Part shown: one piece after another, positions 20,567-28,307 of the stretch
Position numbering within the stretch: the first letter of the stretch is position 1
How the letters are laid out: each line of letters begins with the position of its first letter
NCBI RefSeq assembly: GCF_016834455.1
Contig: NZ_CP069213.1
Location: 112,001 to 176,000 of the forward strand
Length of the DNA: 64,000 nt
Direction of reading: 5' to 3'
Source: Shewanella litorisediminis
GTDB taxonomy: Bacteria > Pseudomonadota > Gammaproteobacteria > Enterobacterales > Shewanellaceae
Made by a program: the position numbers and the translations under genes
The notes under the pieces: generated by a model
Told to the model about the DNA's origin: nothing
Seen by the model: the letters and a program-made list of their open reading frames with translations, nothing else
Databases searched by the model: none

Positions 20567-20835
20567 ATTGTGGCCTTTTTATTGGGTTAGGCGGGGTGAG
20601 GGAACCCGCAATGGAACAAGTGGCGCCGTGCCTTAGTGGCTGGGCATAGTGCCTGTGTATGGCCGAGTCTGTACTCAGTTGTCGGCCGGGCTGCGCATTA
20701 TAAGAATGGTAGCCCGGAACGCAAGGAAAAAGCGCACAAAATCGCCGCTCGCTCCTGCTTCCACTACACTTAATGCTCTGACATTACCACTGGCGATACC
20801 GCTGTACAGCATGGCCGTGGGCGGGAGACTGGGGC

Positions 20836-21567
20836 ATGGGATTAAAATCTGTCTGGCTTGGGATACTGATGTGGGCGCTTAGCTTGGCTGTGCCTGCCGC
20901 GCCCGTAGAAGTGCGGGTTGTTACTGCGGCCTGGATGGGTTACGCCAATGCCCAGGGAGAAGGTTACTACTTTGAAATTCTCCGCCAGGCCTTTCCATCC
21001 CCTGAGTGGCAACTCAAGGTGACTGTTGTGCCCTTTGCCCGCAGTATTCAGCTATTGCAGCATGACAAGGCCGACATAGTCCTTGGGGTTTATCAGGGCG
21101 ATTTGCGCAGGGGGCTATACAGCGATGCTGCCGTGGAGATGGATACTGTGGATGTGGCGCTGACGCCCGCCATGGCACGCGACTGGCAGGGGCTTGAGAG
21201 TTTAAACCTGCGCAAGGTTCAGGCCTATATCGCCTACGGCTTTGATCGCCTCATTCCATACCCCATGTACTACGAAGAAAGCAGCAGCCTGAGTGATATG
21301 TTGCAGCGGCTCAACGATGGCCGTATCGATGCGGTGCTGGACTACAGACCAGGCATGGAAAACGCCGCCAAGCTATTGGATAGCCGGCCAAACTTTGTGA
21401 TTGTGGATGATGTGGTGAGTGCGGCTGTGTATTTTGGCTTTGCAGACACCCGCTTTGGCGAATCTCTCAAACTCAGATTTGATGAGGCACATCAGGAGGC
21501 AATAGCCTCTGGGTTGCAGCAGCGACTCTTTGAGGCAACACAGCGGAAGCTGGGATTAATCCCCTGA
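20836..21567 (+). CDS. Periplasmic solute-binding protein (family 3-like), solitary
   Basis: 243 residues with a signal peptide cleaved near AAPVEVRV (about residue 22). The mature part has the layout of family 3 binding proteins: TAAWMGYANAQGEGYYFEIL, VVPFARSIQLLQHDKADIVLGVYQGD and a second-lobe repeat with RIDAVLDYRPGMENAAKLL. Such proteins normally deliver amino acids to ABC permeases or act as sensors. No permease or ATPase gene is adjacent, so it may serve a distant transporter or sense a ligand by itself. The neighbours on both sides are on the opposite strand. Confidence 0.75.
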   Translation: MGLKSVWLGILMWALSLAVPAAPVEVRVVTAAWMGYANAQGEGYYFEILRQAFPSPEWQLKVTVVPFARSIQLLQHDKADIVLGVYQGDLRRGLYSDAAVEMDTVDVALTPAMARDWQGLESLNLRKVQAYIAYGFDRLIPYPMYYEESSSLSDMLQRLNDGRIDAVLDYRPGMENAAKLLDSRPNFVIVDDVVSAAVYFGFADTRFGESLKLRFDEAHQEAIASGLQQRLFEATQRKLGLIP

Positions 21568-21636
21568 ACCTGTCCATAAAGCCTCAGGTTTGAGAGAGCA
21601 AGGCGAAACCGCATGCTCGGGTGGTGGAATGCTGTG

Positions 21637-22986
21637 CTAAAGCTCCACCAGAATCGATAGGATGGTGGCGAGCTTATTGTCCAGTTCCTGCCATTCGGCT
21701 TCCGGGTCTGAACCCGCCACTATGCCTGCACCGGCAAACAGGTTGATGCGTCCCGGCTCAATCAATGCACTGCGAATGGCCACCGAAAATTCACTCTCAT
21801 GGCGATTAAGATAGCCACAGGCGCCTGCGTACCAACCCCGGTTATACCCTTCCTGCTGACGAATAAAACTCAGGGCGCTGGGCCTTGGCAGGCCACCGAC
21901 CGCTGGCGTGGGGTGCAAGGCCAGCAGCAGCTGAAAGTCATTGATGCCGGGCTTCAGCTCAGCGCGAATGGCCCTGTGTAAATGCTGGATGTGGGGCAGC
22001 TTAAAGATGCGTGGCGACTCTTCCGCCCCCACATAGTGACTGAGGGGGGAGAGGTTTTCGACTATGTGTTGACGAACGAGCTGATTCTCGTGGCTGTTTT
22101 TACTGTCTTCCAGCAACTGTTTTGCAAGCAGCTCGTCTTCTTCCTGAGTCAGGCCGCGCAGCGTGGTGCCGGCGAGCGCCTCGGTGAAGAGTTCCTGCCC
22201 CCGACGCAGATATAGCCGCTCGGGCGAGCAGGAAATAAAGGTCCTGTCTTTTGAAAACTGAAACCCAAACTGAAAGCTGCTGGGACAACGGCCCTGCCAG
22301 CAGGCCAGTACCATCCAGGGGTCTACAGGATCGTTGATTTCCAGCTGTGACAGCCGGGAGAGCACGACCTTGGGGGTGTGCCGGTTAAATTTCTCCGCTG
22401 TCACCTGCTCCACCAGTTGCTGCCAGCGGGGGTATTCGGGATATTCACTGCGCCCCAGTACATTCACCTTGCCGGGTGGTGTCAGGGGGCGAGGACGCTT
22501 GAGGGCCTTGAGGGCCTGCAGCGCGGCCTGACATTCGTCATGCCTGTCGTTGCCATCAAAATTCAGGTTCAGCAGCAGCCTGAAATCTTTGCCGCTGCGG
22601 CGCAGCTCAATGCGCGGCAAGACAAAACGGGCACGGCCAAACTCAGGCCAGCCTTCCACCTCACGGTCAAAGGCCACACCGCCGTAATAGCGGATACTTT
22701 GGTTGTAGCTCAAAGAGCGCTGACGTTGGTAAACCTCTGCCAGCTGCTGATCGGCCACCCTGTCATCGAAGAAAAAATCACAGGTGCAACCTATGGCAGC
22801 AACCTCTTCTTCTTTGTCGCGGCCATGCCAGTAGATCCTGGGATACAGCTCCTGAGAAGCCAGCCAGGATATCAATGGCAAGGCAGACACTGCCTCTGTC
22901 AGCTGTACCAAAGGCTCACTGCTTTGGGTTTTGCTGAGATGCTGAATTTTTGCCTCGAGTGACAGCAAGGCATCGGGCAGGGACAT
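21637..22986 (-). CDS. menF: Isochorismate synthase (menaquinone pathway)
   Basis: 449 residues. MenF converts chorismate to isochorismate for menaquinone, the quinone of anaerobic respiration. The chorismate-binding domain fills the C-terminal half: FSKDRTFISCSPERL, TEALAGTTLRG, LHPTPAVGGLPR, then YNRGWYAGACGYL and FAGAGIVAGSDPEAEWQE near the end. The frame is open to a TTG at 23044-23046, but ATG 22986 starts the more typical sequence (MSLPDALLSLEAKI). Neither candidate has a good ribosome site, so the start is uncertain. It stands alone; no other men gene is adjacent. Confidence 0.92.
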   Translation of the reverse strand: MSLPDALLSLEAKIQHLSKTQSSEPLVQLTEAVSALPLISWLASQELYPRIYWHGRDKEEEVAAIGCTCDFFFDDRVADQQLAEVYQRQRSLSYNQSIRYYGGVAFDREVEGWPEFGRARFVLPRIELRRSGKDFRLLLNLNFDGNDRHDECQAALQALKALKRPRPLTPPGKVNVLGRSEYPEYPRWQQLVEQVTAEKFNRHTPKVVLSRLSQLEINDPVDPWMVLACWQGRCPSSFQFGFQFSKDRTFISCSPERLYLRRGQELFTEALAGTTLRGLTQEEDELLAKQLLEDSKNSHENQLVRQHIVENLSPLSHYVGAEESPRIFKLPHIQHLHRAIRAELKPGINDFQLLLALHPTPAVGGLPRPSALSFIRQQEGYNRGWYAGACGYLNRHESEFSVAIRSALIEPGRINLFAGAGIVAGSDPEAEWQELDNKLATILSILVEL

Positions 22987-23871
22987 GACTGACAAAAAGG
23001 GTCTCCGGTCGGTACGCAACACACTGCTTTTATTGTTGTTACCCAACGTTAAATAGCATGGCTGTCGGTGTCAATCGTCCAGGCACCAAGCTGTGAATGA
23101 CGCCAAAAAGCTATATGAGTCTTTGCTGAATTTGTGCGCCGCTCCTCAAATGTACCGCATTTTGTGATCAACCTCGCTTTGGCCCGGATTGCGAAAAGCA
23201 GCCGGACAAAATTTCCAGTGGGGTAATCTTGACTCTGGAGGTGTTGCCAATCTGTCGAATGGCGGAAGCTTTTGTCACTCTTTTGCTTGGGCAGGACCTT
23301 CAGGCCTCTGAAATTGAATTGTTTTTGCGCGAGGCAAAGAGTCTGAACCACACTCAAACCTTCTGCTTTTACACTCTCGCGCCTTTCACTTTTTTCGCGG
23401 CCACGACGGACAATCCCCTGAGTGAGCCTCGAGTCTTTCCTCAAGGTCGCCGCTGAAATTCTGGTTTATGGAGTAAAGCCGGCTGCCATGCCCCATCGGT
23501 ATCTGTCCTTGTAGCCTGCATGGCATTTTCCTGACGACTGTGATGAGTAGCTCGATGATGTTTCCCTGTCCCGGGTGACTTGTTGCATGCAGCGTCGGCA
23601 GCAGGCCAGTTTTCAGTGTCTGTATCTCAAAGGCATTCCCACCAACAACTCCGCTTAATCCCGGGAGATGCAATCAGCGCCATTCTGCTTAAAAATGCTA
23701 CAAAAGGATTTGCGTAAATGCTGGAAAGGTGCTGTCGGCCGTCATACAATGCGAACCCCGGGGCTTGGCCATATATAACGATAAATAGGCCGTCAGGGCG
23801 CCGGGCAGGCTGCTTTTGTGTGGCTTGGCATTATACTCGGGCTTTCATTGTTGACGTTGGGGGTGAGTGAC
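22987..23871. other. Long intergenic region between menF and the HD-GYP gene
   Basis: About 885 bases without a convincing gene. Short frames on both strands lack ribosome sites and family likeness. GCCATGC (23485-23491) and GCATGGC (23518-23524) can pair with a 26-base loop, and the surrounding minus strand contains stretches faintly resembling a c-di-GMP riboswitch, but the diagnostic core is missing. It holds the promoters of the two divergent genes. Confidence 0.5.
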
Positions 23872-25068
23872 ATGGCCGAAAGGGCATCTGAAGCCGAATT
23901 GTTAAAGTTACCTGTCAGCAAGCTCACCCGTGGCATGTTTGTGGCGGCCATTGAAAATAACGGCAGGGTCGCCGTCGCCAATGCAGGACAAATCAAGAGC
24001 CAGGAGACCATCGCCAAGCTGGTGAAAAGCGGTATTCACCACGTTTGGGTCGATGTGCAGCGCTCCTCCGACGAATCCGGCCTCAAACCCAAATCTCCCC
24101 AGGGTGCTACTGCGCTTGCTGCCGGAGCTGTGCGCCCTTCCCGTGCCAACCGCGATCTACGCCAAACCCAAGCCAAAAAACTCCTCAATGAAGCCAAGGA
24201 GCTTATCCGCAAGGTATTGTCAGAAACCTTCGAAGGCAAAGCCATTGAAGTAGCGCCTTTTGAGGCGCTGGCCGACAACATGATTGAGTCCATCATGCTC
24301 GATGATGACGCCCTCAAGTGTGTATCGGCATTGCGAGACAAAGACGCTTATCTGCTGGAACATTCGGTGAATGTGGCCTTTTTGCTGGTAACCTTTGGTA
24401 AGTATTTAAACCTTGACCGTGACACCTTAAAGCAGATGGCTGTGGGCGGGGTGTTGCACGACATTGGTAAAATCAAGGTTGATAACAAGATATTGCATAA
24501 GCCCGCCAAGCTGACACCGGAAGAATTTGAGCACATGAAACTGCATCAGTTTTATGCGCTCGATATCATGGCCGAAGCCGCGGACCTGTCGCAGGTCTCA
24601 AAAGATGTGTGCCTGATGCACCATGAAAAGCTTGACGGACGCGGCTATCCACGTGGACTGAAAGGCGATGAAATACCCCTCCATGGCCGTATGTCCTGTA
24701 TCGTGGATATCTTCGATGCCTTGACTGCCACCCGCTGTTACAAAGAAGCCATGAGCCCGGCAGCCGCCTTTAAGATTTTGCTGAGCCTGACCCCGTTCCA
24801 CCTGGACACCGAACTGGTGTACGAGTTTATTCGCTGTATCGGTGTATACCCGGTGGGCTCGCTGGTGGAACTTTCAGACGGGCGCGTAGGCATCGTCTGG
24901 GAAGCCAAAGACAGGGATGCCTTAAGCCCCATTGTGAAATGCTTTTACTCGCTCAAGCACAGACGCTACACCGAAGTGAATTTTGTCGACCTGCTCAAGT
25001 CAGATTTGAACATTGAGCGGGGCATCTCCCCATCCAGCCTGGATGTTGACCCCAAACCATTTTACTGA
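23872..25068 (+). CDS. HD-GYP cyclic-di-GMP phosphodiesterase
   Basis: 398 residues. The N-terminal part (about 1-110) looks like the DUF3391 domain often found in front of HD-GYP (LPVSKLTRGMFVAA). The catalytic domain has HD in GVLHDIGKIKV at about residues 196-197, and the signature GRGYPRGL with GYP at about 258-260, followed by SCIVDIFDALTATRCYK. Intact motifs suggest hydrolysis of c-di-GMP. Start ATG 23872 follows a G-rich site; the longer frame from 23818 would add a hydrophobic stretch and is less likely. The gene converges on moeB. Confidence 0.92.
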   Translation: MAERASEAELLKLPVSKLTRGMFVAAIENNGRVAVANAGQIKSQETIAKLVKSGIHHVWVDVQRSSDESGLKPKSPQGATALAAGAVRPSRANRDLRQTQAKKLLNEAKELIRKVLSETFEGKAIEVAPFEALADNMIESIMLDDDALKCVSALRDKDAYLLEHSVNVAFLLVTFGKYLNLDRDTLKQMAVGGVLHDIGKIKVDNKILHKPAKLTPEEFEHMKLHQFYALDIMAEAADLSQVSKDVCLMHHEKLDGRGYPRGLKGDEIPLHGRMSCIVDIFDALTATRCYKEAMSPAAAFKILLSLTPFHLDTELVYEFIRCIGVYPVGSLVELSDGRVGIVWEAKDRDALSPIVKCFYSLKHRRYTEVNFVDLLKSDLNIERGISPSSLDVDPKPFY

Positions 25069-25089
25069 AGAGGCCGCCCAGCCGGGAGT

Positions 25090-25854
25090 TTAAGCAGATG
25101 TGCCGCCGCAAACAGGGCAATTTGGCTGAGCCGGCAGCATCATCTGACGCATTTCCATGGTCATGGCATCCACCATCAGAAGGCGTCCCAGCAGCGGCTT
25201 GCCCATACCCGCAATAAGCTTGATGGCCTCAACCGCCTGTAAACATCCCATTAATCCCACCACGGGAGCCAGAATACCCGACTCGACACAGGTCAGTTGC
25301 TGCTCACCAAACAGGCTGGCGAAGCACTGATAACAGGGGCTGCCCGCCCCATAGTCAAACACGGTGATCATGCCTTCCATGCGGATGGCGGCGGCCGAGA
25401 CCAGTGGCACCTTATGGGCAAAGCACGCCAGATTCAGCTGCTGTCGCACTGCCACATTGTCGGTGCAGTCCAGCACCAGCGTATGGTCTGCCACCAGCGC
25501 GGCTATTTCGGGATCGTCCAGCACCCGGCCAACGGGATTTATTTTCACATGGGGATTGAGCTCGTTGAGTGCCAGCCTGGCCGATTCCACCTTGAGCATG
25601 CCGATGCGGTTGTCCCTGTGCAGTACCTGGCGCTGCAGGTTGGACAGCTCCACGGTATCAAAGTCCACCAGGGTCAGCTCACCAACACCGGCCACCGCCA
25701 GGTATTGGGCCGCGGCGCAGCCAAGGCCGCCGGCGCCTATCACCAGCACCCGTGCCTGCTTGAGTTTTTCCTGCCCTTCGATATCCATGGATTTGATGGA
25801 GATCTGGCGACTGTAGCGCAGCAGTTCGGTGTCTGTGAGTATGTCGTCGGTCAT
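25090..25854 (-). CDS. moeB: Molybdopterin-synthase adenylyltransferase
   Basis: 254 residues. MoeB adenylates the C-terminal glycine of MoaD so that it can be sulphur-loaded for molybdopterin synthesis. The nucleotide-binding motif is VLVIGAGGLGCAAAQYLA near residue 36, followed by LVDFDTVELSNLQRQ, LDCTDNVAVR, and zinc-binding cysteine pairs in PCYQCF and the terminal CPVCGG. It starts five bases after moeA on the same strand, the arrangement known as moeAB in E. coli. ThiF is the main alternative, but the pairing with moeA argues for MoeB. Confidence 0.94.
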   Translation of the reverse strand: MTDDILTDTELLRYSRQISIKSMDIEGQEKLKQARVLVIGAGGLGCAAAQYLAVAGVGELTLVDFDTVELSNLQRQVLHRDNRIGMLKVESARLALNELNPHVKINPVGRVLDDPEIAALVADHTLVLDCTDNVAVRQQLNLACFAHKVPLVSAAAIRMEGMITVFDYGAGSPCYQCFASLFGEQQLTCVESGILAPVVGLMGCLQAVEAIKLIAGMGKPLLGRLLMVDAMTMEMRQMMLPAQPNCPVCGGTSA

Positions 25855-25859
25855 TGGGT

Positions 25860-27101
25860 TTAATCCAAAATGCTGTCGAAGGGTTCAACCAGGATGGTAT
25901 CACCGGCCTCCAGACTGCCCTGAAACTGGGGCAAGTGGATAAAGCAGTTGGCCAGGCTCATGGAGGTCAGCATGCCCGACCCCTGGCCACCTGTGGTGCG
26001 TACCTTCAATCCGTTCTCTTCCCGCGTCAGTACGCCGCGCTGATATTCAACCCGTCCGGGCTGGCGGCGAATGGGGCTTGCCAGCTGGGCTTCCACCAAC
26101 AGGGCGGGGCGCTGGGGCATACCCTGCATTTTGCGCAGCATGGGCCATACCAATTTATGGAAGGTCACCATGGATGACACAGGGTTGCCGGGCAAGCCGC
26201 AAAACAAGGCCTTACCGATACGACCACAGGCGAAGGGTTTACCGGGTTTGATGGCGAGTTTCCAGAAGGTGATTTGCCCTTCTTCGTCCAGAATTTGTTT
26301 GGTGAAGTCGGCCTCACCCACAGACACTCCGCCCGAGGTCAGCACCACATCGGCGCGGCTCGCCGCTTCGCGAAAGGCTTGTCGGATGGCTTCGGGGCTA
26401 TCAGGTACCACTCCGAGATCCAGCCATTCAAAACCGGATTTTTCCAGCAACCCGCGAATGGAGTAGCGGTTGGAATCGTAAATCTGTCCCGGTGCCAGCT
26501 CGCTGCCAACGGGTCTGAGCTCATCACCTGTGGAGAAAAAGGCGACCTTGAGGGTACGAAATACCCTGACCTGGCTGATGCCAACGGTGGCCAGTACCCC
26601 AAGCTCTGCGGCGCGAATGCGTACACCGGAGCAAAGCACAGTATCGCCCGCCTTGAGTTCTTCGCCGCGGCGGCGCACATGCTCGCCAGCGGCTTTGGGG
26701 GCTGTGATATGGATGCGTTCACCATCGACCCGGGTTTCTTCCTGCATCTGCACAGTATCGAGGCCTGCCGGGATCGGGGCGCCTGTCATGATGCGTACAC
26801 AGTCTCCGGTGCCCACCTGGCCTTTAAATGGATGGCCTGCGAAGGACTGTCCCTTGAGGGTCAGCACCCCATTGCATGGGGCCAAGTCGGCAAAGCGGAA
26901 GGCGTATCCGTCCATGGCAGCGTTATCGAACGGGGGCAAGTCCAGCTGGCTTTTCAAGTCTTCGGCCAGAACCCTTCCCAGGGCGTGGTTCAGAGTAACC
27001 ACCTCGGTATCTGAAATGGTATTGACCTGCTCGAGCAGTTTCTTGATGGCCTCATCCGGATGCATAAGTCCGGGTTTACTGCATGGATCATGGCTGGGCA
27101 T
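25860..27101 (-). CDS. moeA: Molybdopterin molybdenumtransferase (second MoeA)
   Basis: 413 residues, the standard MoeA length. It inserts molybdate into adenylylated molybdopterin. Family blocks are NAAMDGYAFRFADL near residue 61, MTGAPIPAGLDTV, FSTGDELRPVG, and SGGVSVGEADFTK near residue 255, followed by GLPGNPVSSMVTF. The ribosome site GGGAGCCTGA is directly before the ATG. It leads a two-gene operon with moeB and is preceded by a CRP-like site. This is the second MoeA of the window; the other is fused to MobB in the tungstate operon. Confidence 0.95.
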   Translation of the reverse strand: MPSHDPCSKPGLMHPDEAIKKLLEQVNTISDTEVVTLNHALGRVLAEDLKSQLDLPPFDNAAMDGYAFRFADLAPCNGVLTLKGQSFAGHPFKGQVGTGDCVRIMTGAPIPAGLDTVQMQEETRVDGERIHITAPKAAGEHVRRRGEELKAGDTVLCSGVRIRAAELGVLATVGISQVRVFRTLKVAFFSTGDELRPVGSELAPGQIYDSNRYSIRGLLEKSGFEWLDLGVVPDSPEAIRQAFREAASRADVVLTSGGVSVGEADFTKQILDEEGQITFWKLAIKPGKPFACGRIGKALFCGLPGNPVSSMVTFHKLVWPMLRKMQGMPQRPALLVEAQLASPIRRQPGRVEYQRGVLTREENGLKVRTTGGQGSGMLTSMSLANCFIHLPQFQGSLEAGDTILVEPFDSILD

Positions 27102-27142
27102 TCAGGCTCCCTGGGATTGGTTTGCTTGGATGTAAGGCCGCC

Positions 27143-27223
27143 ATTATGCCATGGCATGGTGGGGTAACTGTATGATCCAGACAGGCAAAAAGTGTGAATT
27201 TGCTCACCTTTGCCTGTCTGGAT
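27143..27223 (-). promoter_or_regulatory. moeA promoter region: CRP-like site inside a 49-base palindrome
   Basis: TGTGA-N6-TCACC at 27193-27208 matches the CRP consensus with one mismatch. It is embedded in a perfect 15-base inverted repeat (27175-27189 and 27209-27223). On the minus strand CATAAT at 27143-27148 is a possible -10 element, placing the site near -65. The palindrome lacks a T-run on either strand, so it is not a standard terminator of the RND operon. Confidence 0.5.
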
Positions 27224-27236
27224 TGGGTCGAAATGG

Positions 27237-28307
27237 CTATTTGGCGCTGGCCGTGGCCTGGGCTGCCGCCTGCTGCACGGTGAGTTTCACGCCGTCGGTC
27301 AGGGTCTCGGCGCCGCGGATGACCACGCTGTCACCGGCGCTGAGTTCGCCCCGAACCGCTATCCAGGGGCCTTCACCGTCTCCCAGGGTCACAGGGATAC
27401 GCTCCGCTGTTTGCCCGGCGGTGACACGAAACACACTGGCGCCGCTGGAGCGCAGTACCAGTGCATCCCGGGGAACCAGGGTAGTCAGGGTCGCCGGTGC
27501 TATGGGCAGGGCCATGGACACCAGTTCACCAATGTTGATTTCACGCGCCATGGCCTCTGGCAGGTCGAGTCGGGCTTCAAAGGTTTGGCTTCGCACATCC
27601 GATACGGGGATCAGGGTCCGGATGCGGGCACTGAATTCGCCGTTGCTGTGGTACACCTTGAGCTCATCCCCGGCATTCACCCTGCGGCTGTGCTTCAGGG
27701 GGGCATGGAGTCGGATTTCCAGATGATCCGGGTCTGTGATGGTCAGCACAGGCTCAGCAGGGCCAACATCTTCGCCGGCCTGATGGCTTCGGGCGATAAC
27801 AATGCCACCGAAGGGCGCCTTAAGCTGGGTGCGGGCCAGATTGTCACGGATGATATCCAGCCTGACTTTGGCCAGCTCCAGACTGCTTTTGGCCAGGTCC
27901 CGCTCGGAGCGGGTGTCGTCGATCTCGGTGCGGGAAATGCTTTGGCTGGCGGCAAGCCGCTCCAGTCGGGTGAGATTTCTCTCGAGGCGTGCCAGTGCAA
28001 TTTCTTCCCGCTTGACCAGTGCCTGTTGCTCGGCCAGTTGCAGCGTCAGCGGCGTGGCATCCAGACGGGCCACCACCTCGCCGACAGCCACCCGGGTGCC
28101 TGCTTCCTGCACCCATTCAAGCTTTCCGGCAACACCCGTGGTCAGCTGCGCCAGGCTGCGACTGTGCACAGTGCCTACCACCATGAGTTTGGGTGACAGG
28201 GGGCGCTGCTGCACAGTCGCTACCCCAACCGAACGCTCATCTGCCGCCAGCGCTGGAACACAGAGGATCAGCGCCATAGCCAGCAGGGCAGTTTTAAAAT
28301 AAGTCAT
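27237..28307 (-). CDS. RND efflux periplasmic adaptor (MFP) protein
   Basis: 356 residues with a signal peptide ending near ALAADERS. The order is that of membrane-fusion proteins: a first lipoyl half (VAVGEVVARLDATPL), an alpha-hairpin coiled coil rich in Leu/Glu/Arg (about residues 85-150), the second lipoyl half (LKAPFGGIVIARSHQAGEDV), then beta-barrel and membrane-proximal domains. It links the inner-membrane pump encoded next to it to an outer-membrane channel. Its start overlaps the pump gene's stop by four bases, with the pump gene upstream. No TolC-like gene is present here, so a distant TolC is probably used. Confidence 0.9.
   Translation of the reverse strand: MTYFKTALLAMALILCVPALAADERSVGVATVQQRPLSPKLMVVGTVHSRSLAQLTTGVAGKLEWVQEAGTRVAVGEVVARLDATPLTLQLAEQQALVKREEIALARLERNLTRLERLAASQSISRTEIDDTRSERDLAKSSLELAKVRLDIIRDNLARTQLKAPFGGIVIARSHQAGEDVGPAEPVLTITDPDHLEIRLHAPLKHSRRVNAGDELKVYHSNGEFSARIRTLIPVSDVRSQTFEARLDLPEAMAREINIGELVSMALPIAPATLTTLVPRDALVLRSSGASVFRVTAGQTAERIPVTLGDGEGPWIAVRGELSAGDSVVIRGAETLTDGVKLTVQQAAAQATASAK

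Noticed and set aside
20567..20835. preQ1 riboswitch upstream of yhhQ
   Set aside because: No short hairpin with the A-rich tail typical of preQ1-I, and no preQ1-II layout, could be found.
23460..23600. Cyclic-di-GMP riboswitch on the minus strand
   Set aside because: Fragments such as GTCAC, ACAGGG and ACCGATGG occur, but the diagnostic ACGCAAAGC core is missing, and the strand is opposite to the c-di-GMP gene.
23386..23673. A protein-like frame of 95 codons on the minus strand upstream of the HD-GYP gene
   Set aside because: It lacks a good ribosome site and resembles no family I know.
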